36,671 nt of DNA from Pseudomonadota bacterium (lineage in GTDB: Bacteria; Pseudomonadota; Gammaproteobacteria; Burkholderiales; JABEVD01), in the NCBI GenBank assembly GCA_021848705.1, contig JAJZTT010000010.1, positions 1 to 36,671 on the forward strand. Direction: 5' to 3'. The notes under the pieces are model-generated. The model was not told the DNA's origin. It made no database searches and saw only the letters and a list, made by a program, of their open reading frames with translations. The first letter of the stretch is position 1. Each line of letters begins with the position of its first letter. The translations under genes and the position numbers were made by a program. This document shows, in pieces, positions 7,854 to 16,979 of the stretch.

Positions 7854-10800
7854 GATTTCCCTCCTCGGGCAGACTGAAATAAAAGGTTGCCCCTTCGTCC
7901 GTCTTTCCTTCCCCCCAGACCCTGCCGCCGTGGCGGGTGACGATGCGCTTCACGATGGCCAGACCGATTCCGGTTCCCTCGAATTCACTCACTGCATGCA
8001 GCCTCTGGAATACCCCGTAAAGCTTGTCGTAATATTTCATGTCGAATCCCGCCCCGTTGTCCCGAACAAAATAGACGGTTTCGCCTTTTCCAGCGAGACA
8101 GCCCACCTCGATTTTCGCCTTTTCCCTCTTCCGGCTGAATTTGACCGCATTGGAAATCAGGTTGGTCCATACCCGAATCATCATCGCGCGGTCCACATGC
8201 GCCGGGCGCAGCTTCCCGACCGAGAAATCGATTTGGACAGAAGGCCCGAGGTCGGAAATCACCTCCCGAACCAGCTGTTCCATGTCCACGTCGACAGGAG
8301 AAAGCTCCAACCTTCCGGTTCTGGAAAAGGCGAGGATGTCTTCGATGAGCTGCGCCATCTTGCGCGTATTTTCCCTGACCACACCCAGCAGTCGCTTTCC
8401 CTCCTCGTCCAGCCTGTCCCCGTATTCCTCGACGACGATTCCCGAAAATCCTTCGATCGCCCTGAGCGGTACGCGCAGGTCGTGCGAAACAGAATAGGAG
8501 AAGGACTCGAGCTCCCTGTTGGCCGCCTCGAGCTGCGCGGTGCGCTCCGCCACCCGCGCTTCCAGGTCCCGGTTGAGCGCATTGATCCTGTCTTCCGCCT
8601 CCTTGATTTCCGTGACATCCCGGCTGATGCCGAATATGCCGACCACGGTCTTCCCGTCCTCTGCAAAAACCGGCCACTTGTTGGTGCTCACCCAGCGCAA
8701 AACCCCCTCCACGTCGTAATAGGGATCGATCCTGTTGAGAAGCGGAACCCCTTCGGAGAAGATCGGTTTTTCCTCTTCATGATAGATCCTGGCAGTCTCC
8801 TCCGGGAAAACCTCGAGGTCGTTTTTTCCGATCATTTCGCGCCAGCGGGTATGTCCGGTGATGTTCGCAAGCGTCTGGCTACAGAACCGGAAGCGGCTTT
8901 CCCTGTCCTTGTAATAGATGAAATCGCCCGTGTTCTCCAGCAGCGTGACGAAATCGTGATTGAGATCCCTGAGTTCGTTTTCGACCCTTCTCCTTTCCTG
9001 CGCGAGATGGATTCGATCTATGGCGCCGGCAAGCTGGCTCGCGAGGGAGATCAGGTATTTCTGTTCCGATGGGGTAGGAACCTTCACCCCTTCCTCGCCG
9101 AAAGTGCCCGTCCCCACGCTGCCCAGATGCCGGCCGGAAAGGATCACCGGGATGTTCACGATGGTCCGGTTGCCGAGGCGCCCGACGATTTCCCGGTTGA
9201 CCCCGGAACCGGTCTGCGCATCCTCGATCAGCACGATTTCGGTTGCGTTCGCAATCTCTTCCAGCATCGGGTCGCCTTCGATGACGAGCGTGGCCGCCCC
9301 CTGTTCCGACATGACGATATCCGAGCTAGGTCCGCCCGCAACCAGCGCCTTTGCAAATTTCCTGTCTTCGCTCAAAAGATACGCCCAAAGGTTCCGGTAG
9401 CCGATCACGGCCTGCACTTCGTCTCTCGCCGCCTCGATCACATGCTGATAGCCTTCCGCCCGCTCCAGCGCTCTGGAAAGCCTGAGGAGGGAACGGGAAT
9501 GCATTTCCTGCTCCCTCAGTTCCTCCTCTGCGTATTTCTGCGCGGTGATGTCATGCACAGTGCCGACCGAACGCAGCGGCTCGCCATTCTCGCCATAATG
9601 CGTTTCGCATTTCTCGTTCACGTACTTGATTCGCCCGTCCTTCATCCTGAGCCTGTGAACGATGTCGTAACCTGCATGATTTTTCAGCGATTCGGTATAG
9701 GCGAGGTTGACTCTTTCCCGGTCTTCGGGATGGATGGCGTCGAGAAAGGCTTCGTAGGAAGCGCCGAATTTTTCCGGGTCGATCTCGAAAATGCGGAATA
9801 TTTCGTCCGACCAGGAAAGGCGTCCGGTCGCAACATCGAGTTCCCAGTTCCCGAGGTGGGCGATACGTTGCGCATCGGCCAGCCCCTGTTCGCTGCGCTT
9901 CAATTTTTCCTCGGCGATCCTGCGCTCGGTGATATCCCGGAACACCACCACAGCACCGGAAACCACGCCTTCTTCCAGGATCGGCGTACTGACAAATTCG
10001 ACAGGAAAGGCGCCTCCATCGCTTCGCCAGTAATGATCCCTCCCGCGCCTCACCATGCCTTCCCGGTAGGCCGCATGGACCGGGCATTGCTCCCTTGGAT
10101 AAGGCTTTCCGTCCGGAAAGGAATGATGGAAAAGCTGGTGGGAATTCATGCCCGAGATCTGTTCCCAGGAATATCCCAGTATCCTGAGCGCAACCGGGTT
10201 GGCGAAAGTGCACCTGCCCTGGATGTCGAGACCATAAATTCCTTCTCCGGCGGAGTCGAGGATGAGCCGGTTTCTGAGATTCGCGCGTGCGAGTTCCAGT
10301 TCTGCGAGCCTTCTTTCGGTGATGTCGCGGGCCGCCGCAAACACGCCAAGGACCTTTCCATCCTCGTCCCGGTAGAGGGAGGCATTGTAGATCACATGAA
10401 ACAGCCTGCCGTCCCGATGGCGCAGTGTGAGGGGATAATCCTTCACGAAACCTTTCCCGAACACCTCGAGGTATCCCTCCCTCGCCTTTTCAGGCTCGGT
10501 GAAATAATCGGAAAACTCCGTTCCCAGGAGTTCCTTCCTCGAAACGCCGGTCGCATTCACGGTGGCCTGGTTGACATCGGTGATCTTGCCTTCCGAACTG
10601 ATGGTGACGAGAGGATCGAGGCTTGCCTCGATCAGCCTTCTGGCATACTGGAAAGCCTCGGCAAGTCCCCTGCGGTTTTCCGCAAGGGCGTCGAGCATGC
10701 TGTCGATGCTCGCAGCAAGAACGGAAATCTCGTCGCCCTCACCGGTCGAGCCGGATCTTCTGTCGAAATCACCGGATTCCACACCCTTCGCGATTTTTAC

Positions 10801-11385
10801 CAGCGAGCCGACCCTGCTGCCGATCCTTCCTGCCAGAAGATGGGCGGCAAGAACCGAAAGAAGGGTCGAGGCCAGCACGAACCAGACTCCGTCGCGAACG
10901 ATTCTGTCGAGATTCGCGGAAACGATCTGCCGCTTTCTGCCCACCCGCGCCCAGCCGAGATGGGTTCCTTTGACGATGACGGGAAAAGCCACATCGATGA
11001 AATCCGCATCGTCCCGCATCACGTACGCTCCGGGAGAATCAAATTGCAGCATGCGGCCCGCCGGATCAGCGACGATTTTCCCGATCATTCCAGGATCGGT
11101 ATGCGCGAGGACACGCCCGGAAAGGGAGATCACCATCGCATACTCGAGTCCAGGATCATTGCGGATGGAATGGATCACTTCCTCCAGGCCTTGAAGATCG
11201 GAAGCGGAAACCCTGGAACCGCAAATGTTCGCGAGCGTCCCGGCAAGCGCCAGGGTTCTTTCATTGCTGACCCGATACAGGGCCGCCACTTCCTGTCTCA
11301 CCATGTAGAAGACGAACAGCGAAACGAGCACGAAGAAGCCCGCCACGTAGGTCAGGATGATCTGTTTCCTGAAGGATTTGGGCAA
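7846..11385 (-). CDS. Membrane-bound multi-PAS/GAF sensor histidine kinase
   Basis: A 1179-residue kinase. Order: TM1 at about 10-30, an extracytoplasmic sensor of about 130 residues (with [12 protein letters not shown], a single-Cache-like feature), TM2 at about 167-190, HAMP to about 240, three PAS/PAC units (each ending in a DITERR- or DITAQK-like motif) to about 630, GAF at about 640-790, and a fourth PAS to about 925. A coiled linker then leads to HisKA with [17 protein letters not shown] (His is the phospho-site) and a HATPase with [18 protein letters not shown] and [12 protein letters not shown]. The start is TTG with AAGGGA about 9 nt upstream. It heads a minus-strand run of five genes. 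The signal sensed cannot be inferred. The opposite strand is open for 1341 codons over this gene. Confidence 0.9.
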   Translation of the reverse strand: MPKSFRKQIILTYVAGFFVLVSLFVFYMVRQEVAALYRVSNERTLALAGTLANICGSRVSASDLQGLEEVIHSIRNDPGLEYAMVISLSGRVLAHTDPGMIGKIVADPAGRMLQFDSPGAYVMRDDADFIDVAFPVIVKGTHLGWARVGRKRQIVSANLDRIVRDGVWFVLASTLLSVLAAHLLAGRIGSRVGSLVKIAKGVESGDFDRRSGSTGEGDEISVLAASIDSMLDALAENRRGLAEAFQYARRLIEASLDPLVTISSEGKITDVNQATVNATGVSRKELLGTEFSDYFTEPEKAREGYLEVFGKGFVKDYPLTLRHRDGRLFHVIYNASLYRDEDGKVLGVFAAARDITERRLAELELARANLRNRLILDSAGEGIYGLDIQGRCTFANPVALRILGYSWEQISGMNSHQLFHHSFPDGKPYPREQCPVHAAYREGMVRRGRDHYWRSDGGAFPVEFVSTPILEEGVVSGAVVVFRDITERRIAEEKLKRSEQGLADAQRIAHLGNWELDVATGRLSWSDEIFRIFEIDPEKFGASYEAFLDAIHPEDRERVNLAYTESLKNHAGYDIVHRLRMKDGRIKYVNEKCETHYGENGEPLRSVGTVHDITAQKYAEEELREQEMHSRSLLRLSRALERAEGYQHVIEAARDEVQAVIGYRNLWAYLLSEDRKFAKALVAGGPSSDIVMSEQGAATLVIEGDPMLEEIANATEIVLIEDAQTGSGVNREIVGRLGNRTIVNIPVILSGRHLGSVGTGTFGEEGVKVPTPSEQKYLISLASQLAGAIDRIHLAQERRRVENELRDLNHDFVTLLENTGDFIYYKDRESRFRFCSQTLANITGHTRWREMIGKNDLEVFPEETARIYHEEEKPIFSEGVPLLNRIDPYYDVEGVLRWVSTNKWPVFAEDGKTVVGIFGISRDVTEIKEAEDRINALNRDLEARVAERTAQLEAANRELESFSYSVSHDLRVPLRAIEGFSGIVVEEYGDRLDEEGKRLLGVVRENTRKMAQLIEDILAFSRTGRLELSPVDVDMEQLVREVISDLGPSVQIDFSVGKLRPAHVDRAMMIRVWTNLISNAVKFSRKREKAKIEVGCLAGKGETVYFVRDNGAGFDMKYYDKLYGVFQRLHAVSEFEGTGIGLAIVKRIVTRHGGRVWGEGKTDEGATFYFSLPEEGNRG

Positions 11386-11424
11386 GGCAGCATTCCCTTC
11401 GCGAAAGAACGTTTTTCCCAGAAC

Positions 11425-11453
11425 ATTCTAGGATGCCAAAATCCGATCCACAA
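11425..11453 (-). promoter_or_regulatory. Candidate sigma70 promoter of the kinase-to-dnaJ operon
   Basis: Minus strand TTGTGG (11453-11448), a 17-nt spacer and TAGAAT (11430-11425). It lies about 40 nt before the kinase TTG start and is the best-scoring promoter by eye in this divergent intergenic region. Confidence 0.5.
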
Positions 11454-11455
11454 CT

Positions 11456-11483
11456 TTGAGCATCCTCCGAATGCGTGTAAAAT
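11456..11483 (+). promoter_or_regulatory. Candidate sigma70 promoter of the ECF sigma operon
   Basis: TTGAGC, a 16-nt spacer and TAAAAT preceded by TG (extended -10). It implies a leader of about 70 nt before the TTG at 11560. A weaker alternative is TTGAAA (11501) with TAGAAT (11522), but the 15-nt spacing is short. Confidence 0.4.
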
Positions 11484-11559
11484 GATTTGCATGAAAGCCA
11501 TTGAAACGGCGCCTTCTGCGATAGAATGGCGCATTCACCACGCGAAAGCGAACTAAGGA

Positions 11560-12114
11560 TTGGCGACCTATCAGGAATTTTCCCGGTTTCTGGCTGAAGT
11601 GGAAAAGCGTGCATTCAAGCATGCGATCTTTGCAGTAAAGGACAGGGACGCCGCGCTCGACATCGTCCAGGAGGCCATGCTCAAGCTCACCGAAAACTAT
11701 TCGGGGAAACCTCCAGGAGAGCTGCCCATGCTCTTCCAGCGCATACTGCAAAATGCCATCAACGACCATTTCAGGAGGAACAAGGTCCGCTCCCTCTGGA
11801 CGGTCCAGGCATCTTCCCTCGTCAGCGACGACGAAACCGACCCGCTCGAGACCCTCGACACCAGGGAGACCAATCATTTCTCCAATCCTCCGGAACTGCT
11901 TGATCGCGCCCGGGTCGTAGCCAATATAGAGGCTGCGCTGGAATCTTTGCCCCCACGTCAACGCGAGGCCTTCCTGCTGCGTTATTGGGAGGAGATGGAT
12001 ACCACGGAAACTGCGGAAATCATGGGATGTTCGGAAGGAAGCGTAAAGACCCACTGTTCGAGGGCGGCGCACGCCATTGCGGCATTCCTGAAAGCGAAGG
12101 GGATAACGCCATGA
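11560..12114 (+). CDS. ECF-type RNA polymerase sigma factor
   Basis: 184 residues. Region 2 is seen in RDAALDIVQEAMLKLTENY and LFQRILQNAINDHFRRNKVRS. Region 4 is seen in LESLPPRQREAFLLRYWEEMDTTETAEIMGCSEGSVKTHCSRA, a typical ECF sigma HTH. The start is TTG at 11560: an in-frame TAA stands 4 nt upstream, and MATYQEFSRFL aligns with the usual MAT.QEL.. start of this betaproteobacterial family. The Shine-Dalgarno-like AAGGA abuts the start unusually closely. The stop overlaps the next ATG (ATGA). The neighbour with one membrane helix could be a cognate regulator, though no anti-sigma zinc motif is visible. Confidence 0.88.
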   Translation: MATYQEFSRFLAEVEKRAFKHAIFAVKDRDAALDIVQEAMLKLTENYSGKPPGELPMLFQRILQNAINDHFRRNKVRSLWTVQASSLVSDDETDPLETLDTRETNHFSNPPELLDRARVVANIEAALESLPPRQREAFLLRYWEEMDTTETAEIMGCSEGSVKTHCSRAAHAIAAFLKAKGITP

Positions 12115-12470
12115 ATACAGGAAAAATCAGGGAATATCTCGACTACGGACTCGATGAAATCGAGGGCGAAACGCTCGATCGGCTCGAAGAGGCCCGCGAG
12201 CAAGCGCTCGCCAGATACCGCATGCACACCTATTCCGTGGAAATCGCAGGTCACGGCATCAGCCATTCCTTCCACCCCCGGCTCGGCGTATGGCTCCCGG
12301 CCGCCGCCCTCATCTTCGGAATCTGCGCCATCCTCTACTGGGGGAACACCGCGCAGAAAAACGTCGACCAGACAGACGAAGACACGGCGCTTCTCGCAGA
12401 CGATCTGCCAGTACCGGCTTACACGGATCAGAAATTTTTCGATTCATGGTTAAAACGATCGCAGCACTGA
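12111..12470 (+). CDS. DUF3619 family membrane protein (possible sigma-factor partner)
   Basis: 119 residues with a cytoplasmic N-terminus containing IREYLDYGLDEIEGETLDRLEEAREQAL, a single transmembrane helix around 62-80 (LGVWLPAAALIFGICAIL), and a short acidic tail. The pattern and position directly behind an ECF sigma gene fit DUF3619, which I recall in this order in many betaproteobacteria. The topology would suit an anti-sigma-like tether, but that is inference. It is translationally coupled to the sigma gene through ATGA and overlaps the next gene by 25 nt. Confidence 0.75.
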   Translation: MNTGKIREYLDYGLDEIEGETLDRLEEAREQALARYRMHTYSVEIAGHGISHSFHPRLGVWLPAAALIFGICAILYWGNTAQKNVDQTDEDTALLADDLPVPAYTDQKFFDSWLKRSQH

Positions 12471-12898
12471 TCCTCGGACTATCCATCTCCTTTGCGTCCA
12501 TCGCCGCCCCCGCAGGCAAGGCACCGCAGTGGGATGAACTGAGCCCGCAGCAGCGGGCCGTGCTCGCACCGGTTGCCTCCCAATGGAACAATTTCCCCGA
12601 GTTCCAGAAAAGAAAGCTGCTCGGCGTGGCCAAACGATTTCCGCAGCTCACCCCCATCCAGCAAAAACGCGTGCAATCGCGACTCCGGGAATGGAGCAGA
12701 CTCACCCCGGAAGAGCGTTCCGAGGCGAGAAGAAACTTCCGGAGCCTGAAGCGGCTCCCGCCGGATCAGCGCAAGGCGGTGAAGCAGAAATGGCTGCACA
12801 ACCGGGAATCCGGCCACCTGCGCCGCCATCCGAAGCAGCATCCCGCCCCGATCCCGGCTAGCGGCGTTCGACCCACCACAACGTCGCCAGCGCGATAA
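12446..12898 (+). CDS. DUF3106 family exported protein
   Basis: 150 residues with a signal peptide (MVKTIAALILGLSISFASIAA). A charged helical domain follows, carrying W..LSP.QR..L.P....W and W.RLTPEERSEARRNF, the repeated 'L(S/T)P.QR' pattern typical of DUF3106. The C-terminus is basic and His/Pro rich. The fold resembles LTXXQ/CpxP-like periplasmic helical proteins, so a sensing role beside an ECF sigma factor is possible but unproven. The start was chosen at 12446 to give an intact signal peptide; it lies 25 nt inside the previous gene. Its last 41 nt overlap the convergent lptG. Confidence 0.75.
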   Translation: MVKTIAALILGLSISFASIAAPAGKAPQWDELSPQQRAVLAPVASQWNNFPEFQKRKLLGVAKRFPQLTPIQQKRVQSRLREWSRLTPEERSEARRNFRSLKRLPPDQRKAVKQKWLHNRESGHLRRHPKQHPAPIPASGVRPTTTSPAR

Positions 12899-13931
12899 GG
12901 AAGAAGATCACGGTCGGCAGGGCCGCGCTCAGAAAGGGCGGCCATTCGTTGATGAGGCCGAGTCGATCGGACAACTGGTTCATCAGGTAGAAGACGAGGC
13001 CGACCATGATGCCCCCCACGATTTTGGCGCTGATCCCGCCCTCCCTTCTGCGATGATAGGAAAACGGTAACGAAATCAACATCATCACCAGCACCGCGAA
13101 GGGATAGATGATCTTGGTCCAGAAAGCGATCTGATATCGGGTGGCCTGCTGCCGGTTTTCCAGCAAATGACCGATGTAGCGGTGCAGCGCGACAATGGAC
13201 ATATGCTCCGGATAAATCAGCAAAACGTTCAGAAGATTGGGCGTGAGCACCGATTTCCAGGCAAGTTCCGGAATCGAGGATACCGAGACGTTCTGACCGG
13301 TGAAGCTGGTTCTCACCACGTTGGAAAGGCTCCAAAGGTTGTGGCCCTTGTACACCCCCCTGGTGGCGAAGCTGATGGTTTTCAGCGCATGCTTGCTGTC
13401 GAACTGAAAAACCCGCACTCCGGCGAGCGTGGCATCCGGCATCACTTCCTTCACGTTGATGAAACTCGCTTCGTCCTTCACCCAAAGTCCCGAGCGGAAC
13501 TCCTGGGCAACCACGCTCTTCGTCGCGCGCAGCCTGAGATGCTGAGCAGCCTCGTCGGAAAGCGGGGCGAGCACTTCGCCGAAAAGGAAGGTCAGGGCGA
13601 CGAACACCAGGCCGGTGCGCATCAGGATGACCGCCATCCCCCTTCCGGAAAGCCCGGAAACCCGCATCACCGTGAATTCCGAATTCGCCCCGAGCTGGGC
13701 GAGGGCGAATATGGTTCCGATGAGGGAAGCGATCGGAAAAAGCTCGTAGACATGACCTGGAATATTGAGTAGCACATAGGCGAATGCGTACAGAAGATGA
13801 TAGTTGCCGATCCCGACATCGCCCAGTTCGTGAATCAGGTCGAGAAAGGTGAACAGCACGAGCAGCGCGAGGAACACGAGCAGCGTGCTGGAAAAAATCT
13901 GCCTAGCCAGATAGCGTTCCAGGACCTTCAT
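12858..13931 (-). CDS. lptG: LPS export ABC transporter permease LptG
   Basis: 357 residues with the LptF/LptG permease architecture. Two or three N-terminal transmembrane helices (LVFLALLVLFTFLDLIHELGDVGIGNY) are followed by FPIASLIGTIFALAQLGANSEFTVMRVSG, the conserved coupling region that meets LptB. A periplasmic beta-jellyroll and three C-terminal helices follow. With LptF and LptB2 it extracts lipopolysaccharide from the inner membrane toward LptC/LptA. Its ATG overlaps the lptF stop (ATGA), the standard lptF-lptG order. lptB is not in the window. The 3' end overlaps the DUF3106 gene on the other strand by 41 nt. Confidence 0.93.
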   Translation of the reverse strand: MKVLERYLARQIFSSTLLVFLALLVLFTFLDLIHELGDVGIGNYHLLYAFAYVLLNIPGHVYELFPIASLIGTIFALAQLGANSEFTVMRVSGLSGRGMAVILMRTGLVFVALTFLFGEVLAPLSDEAAQHLRLRATKSVVAQEFRSGLWVKDEASFINVKEVMPDATLAGVRVFQFDSKHALKTISFATRGVYKGHNLWSLSNVVRTSFTGQNVSVSSIPELAWKSVLTPNLLNVLLIYPEHMSIVALHRYIGHLLENRQQATRYQIAFWTKIIYPFAVLVMMLISLPFSYHRRREGGISAKIVGGIMVGLVFYLMNQLSDRLGLINEWPPFLSAALPTVIFFLIALATLWWVERR

Positions 13932-15046
13932 CTTCTCCTCCTGAACAGCCCGAAGGGAGAAGTACGCCAGTAGAAAAGGGCGGTCATGACGAGAAACATC
14001 AGGACGTGCACCCCGAACAGACCCGGGAGCGTCCCGATCTTCTGGCGCGTCACCCAGACATTGGTCATTCCCAGAAAATTATTGTAAATCATGTAGATCA
14101 GGATGGCCATGACGATATTGAGGGATCTGCCCGCCCTTGGATTGACGAAACTCAGCGGAATTGCGAGCAGCGCAAGCAGCAGGGCCGAGACCGGCATGCC
14201 GATTCTCCAGCCGAGTTCTGCGACATAGTACGGCTTTGGATCGGCGAGCAGCGCCATGGTCGGCATCGCCTTGGCTTCCGGAATGCCCGACTTGACCTTC
14301 GAAGCCTCGATGCGCATTTCGTAGCGCGCGAAGTGCATGATCCGGTAATCCATCTGCCCCTCGACTCCCTCGTACCGGGTTCCGTCGAGCAGCACCAGAT
14401 ACTTGTCCCCTTCCGGCTTCACTTCCTGGAATCCGGATCGGGCGACCATGGTGCCGACCTTGCCGTTTTGCGTGGATTGCACGAAGATGTTCGCCACCTG
14501 GTTCTTCTGTCCCTGCTCGAAGAAATACACCCGGTCCGCCTCCCGCGATTCGCGGAACACCCCTGGCGCGATATTGGTCACCTCCTCGCGGCTTTCCAGT
14601 TGCGCCCTGAATTGTTCCCCTTGCGAGATCGCCCATGGAGTGAGCGTGAAGCTCAGGATCGCGATCGTCAGGACGAAGGGCGCGGAAAACGAAAGCACCG
14701 GAGAAATCCAGCGCGAAAGGCTCACCCCGCTCGCGAACCAGACTGTCATTTCGCTGTCCTGGTAACTGCGTGTCAGGGTGAGCAGCACGGAAATGAAGAG
14801 CGTGAGCGAAAGCAGCACGGGCAGATAATTCAATGCACTGAACCCGAGCAGCACCAGCACTCCCTTCGTGGCCAGCGTGCCTCCTGCCGCATCTCCCAGC
14901 AGGCGACTCAACTGCGTCACGAGGACGATGGCGATCAGGACGGCGAAAACCGCGAGCGAGGTACCGGAAAGCTCGCGTTGAACGGCAAGATCGAAGAGCG
15001 GTCGCTTTGACTTTTTGCCGACAGACCGTGGATAATTCGTAATCAA
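13928..15046 (-). CDS. lptF: LPS export ABC transporter permease LptF
   Basis: 372 residues in the track's reading. Recognisable features are LAVQRELSGTSLAVFAVLIAIVLVTQLSRLLGDAAGG, the coupling segment LTRSYQDSEMTVWFASGVSL, a periplasmic domain, and C-terminal helices ending at YWRTSPFGLFRRRR. It is the partner of LptG in LPS extraction. The start is uncertain. Homologues begin close to the 'FDLAVQREL' segment, but no ATG, GTG or TTG lies there. The only in-frame candidate is TTG at 15046, which adds about 16 polar residues, lacks a Shine-Dalgarno, and puts the start inside what looks like the pepA promoter. Confidence 0.9.
   Translation of the reverse strand: MITNYPRSVGKKSKRPLFDLAVQRELSGTSLAVFAVLIAIVLVTQLSRLLGDAAGGTLATKGVLVLLGFSALNYLPVLLSLTLFISVLLTLTRSYQDSEMTVWFASGVSLSRWISPVLSFSAPFVLTIAILSFTLTPWAISQGEQFRAQLESREEVTNIAPGVFRESREADRVYFFEQGQKNQVANIFVQSTQNGKVGTMVARSGFQEVKPEGDKYLVLLDGTRYEGVEGQMDYRIMHFARYEMRIEASKVKSGIPEAKAMPTMALLADPKPYYVAELGWRIGMPVSALLLALLAIPLSFVNPRAGRSLNIVMAILIYMIYNNFLGMTNVWVTRQKIGTLPGLFGVHVLMFLVMTALFYWRTSPFGLFRRRR
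15007..15036 (+). promoter_or_regulatory. Candidate sigma70 promoter of pepA-holC-valS
   Basis: TTGACT, an 18-nt spacer and GATAAT, followed by about 39 nt to the pepA TTG start. It is one of the strongest matches in the window. It overlaps the 5' end of lptF as annotated. Confidence 0.55.
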
Positions 15047-15075
15047 AACGAACGCGAAGCCTTGAGGAGAAAAAC

Positions 15076-16551
15076 TTGGAATTTAGCATAAAATGCGCTC
15101 CCCCGGAAAAACGGAAAGCGGCCTGCATCGTTCTCGGCGTATTCGAGGGACGCAAGCTGACCGCCCCGGCCGCCCTCGTCGACGAGGCTTCGGGATCCCA
15201 TCTTTCCTCCATTCTCGGGCATGGAGACATGGAAGGGCGCAGCGAATCGACGCTGCTGCTGCACAATGTTCCGGGAATCGCTGCGGAAAGGGTACTGCTC
15301 GTCGGCCTCGGCAAGGAATCCGAATATGGTGAAAAAACCTTCATCGATGCCGTAAAAGCCACTGTTTCCGCGCTTGCCAATACCGGCGCGAAGGATGCCG
15401 CATTCCATATTTTCGAGCTCGGCAAGGAAGCGGCTTCCCGGGAAATCGTCCATGCCGTGATCGCGATTCAGGAGGGCCGCTATCGGTTCACTTCCCTGAA
15501 GGGCAAGAAGGAAAAGAGACAGGACGCCCTGAAGAAAATCGTTTTCGACCAGGAAGGCGACGACGCGGATCAGGCGCTGAAGGAAGGAATCGCGGTTTCC
15601 GGCGCAATGAATTTCGCAAAGGACCTCGGCAACCTTCCCGGAAATGTCTGCACACCCAGCCATCTCGCCGAACAGGCAGAATCCATGGCACGGGAATTCG
15701 GGATCGATTCGAAAATCCTCGACGAAAAGGAAATCGGCGAACTCGGCATGGGCTCCTTCCTTTCCGTAACGAGGGGCAGCCAGGAACCCGCCAGGCTCAT
15801 CGTGCTGCAATATCACGGCGCATCGAAGAAGGAAAAACCGGTCGTGCTGGTTGGCAAGGGCATCACTTTCGACACCGGAGGCATTTCCCTCAAGCCGGGC
15901 GCCGAAATGGACGAAATGAAATACGACATGTGCGGAGCGGCGAGCGTGCTGGGAGCGATCCGGGCCGCTGCGGAAATGAAGCTCGGGCTGAATGTCGTGG
16001 CGATCGTACCGACTTGCGAAAACATGCCTGACGGACGCGCAACCAGGCCCGGGGACATCGTCACCAGCATGTCTGGCCAGACCATCGAAATCCTCAACAC
16101 CGATGCGGAAGGTCGCCTCATCCTTTGCGATGCGCTCACCTATGCAGAAAAATTCGATCCGGAGGTGGTGGTCGACGTCGCCACCCTGACAGGCGCCTGC
16201 GTCATCGCGCTCGGCCATGTCGCTTCCGGCCTCTACAGCAACCGGGAAGAACTCGCCCGGGAACTCATCGAGGCGGGCAACGAATCGAGGGATCGCGCCT
16301 GGCACATGCCGCTCTGGGACGATTATCAGGAACAGCTGAAAAGCAATTTCGCCGACATGGCGAACATCGGCGGCAGGCCCGCGGGCAGCATCACGGCCGC
16401 CTGCTTCCTTTCCCGCTTCACGAAAAAATACCGCTGGGCGCACCTCGACATCGCCGGAGTCTCCCATCGCTCCGGAAAACACAAGGGATCGACCGGACGC
16501 CCGGTTCCCCTGCTTTGCCGTTTTCTCATCAAGCGTTCGAAACGGGCATGA
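15076..16551 (+). CDS. pepA: Leucyl aminopeptidase PepA (M17)
   Basis: 491 residues, matching the family size. The C-terminal catalytic domain has the metal and lysine motif VLVGKGITFDTGGISLKPG, the metal-binding EMKYDMCGAASVLG, and the signature NTDAEGRL. It removes N-terminal residues from peptides using two metal ions as a hexamer. In E. coli PepA also binds DNA as a recombination and transcription factor. The start is TTG at 15076 with GAGGAG about 7 nt upstream. The stop overlaps the holC ATG. pepA-holC-valS is a widely conserved order. Confidence 0.95.
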   Translation: MEFSIKCAPPEKRKAACIVLGVFEGRKLTAPAALVDEASGSHLSSILGHGDMEGRSESTLLLHNVPGIAAERVLLVGLGKESEYGEKTFIDAVKATVSALANTGAKDAAFHIFELGKEAASREIVHAVIAIQEGRYRFTSLKGKKEKRQDALKKIVFDQEGDDADQALKEGIAVSGAMNFAKDLGNLPGNVCTPSHLAEQAESMAREFGIDSKILDEKEIGELGMGSFLSVTRGSQEPARLIVLQYHGASKKEKPVVLVGKGITFDTGGISLKPGAEMDEMKYDMCGAASVLGAIRAAAEMKLGLNVVAIVPTCENMPDGRATRPGDIVTSMSGQTIEILNTDAEGRLILCDALTYAEKFDPEVVVDVATLTGACVIALGHVASGLYSNREELARELIEAGNESRDRAWHMPLWDDYQEQLKSNFADMANIGGRPAGSITAACFLSRFTKKYRWAHLDIAGVSHRSGKHKGSTGRPVPLLCRFLIKRSKRA

Positions 16552-16979
16552 CTCGTGTGGACTTCTACACCAGCGCGAAAGACAAGCTCGGGACGGCTTG
16601 TCTTCTGAGCGCAAAGGCGTTTGCGCAGGGACTGAAGGTCACGATCCTCACGCCGGACCACGAAACCAGCAGAAAGCTGGAAGAAATGCTCTGGCGCATC
16701 CCGCAAACCGGTTTCATCCCGCACTGCATGGCGACCGACCCTCTCGCCGCGGAGACGCCGGTACTCCTCGACGAGGATGGGAAAAATCCCCTCCAGGATG
16801 AGGTGCTGCTCAATCTGGGACGCCATGCGCCGCCCTCCTTCAGCCGCTTCCGGCGCCTCGTGGAAATCATCGGGGAAGAGGAAGAAGACATCCGGGCCGG
16901 CCGGGAAAGATACCGGTTCTACCGGGACCGGGGCTATGAAACGCATCACCACAAACTGAACGGGAGGGGTGAAGGATGA
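16548..16979 (+). CDS. holC: DNA polymerase III chi subunit
   Basis: 143 residues beginning [30 protein letters not shown], the HolC pattern. It also has [25 protein letters not shown] and [24 protein letters not shown]. Chi links the clamp loader, through psi, to the SSB C-terminus. The ATG lies in the pepA stop (ATGA), and its own stop overlaps the next ATG, so pepA, holC and valS are probably one translation-coupled operon. The ORF track starts it far upstream at 16125 inside pepA, which is a frame artefact. Confidence 0.92.
   Translation: MTRVDFYTSAKDKLGTACLLSAKAFAQGLKVTILTPDHETSRKLEEMLWRIPQTGFIPHCMATDPLAAETPVLLDEDGKNPLQDEVLLNLGRHAPPSFSRFRRLVEIIGEEEEDIRAGRERYRFYRDRGYETHHHKLNGRGEG

Noticed and set aside
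7531-11556. A 1341-codon open frame antisense to the histidine kinase and REC genes.
   Set aside because: Other long antisense frames lie opposite pepA, valS, recJ and the Lol permease. They are explained by avoidance of TTA, CTA and TCA codons in the sense genes. The product shows no domain and is a mirror of the kinase sequence.
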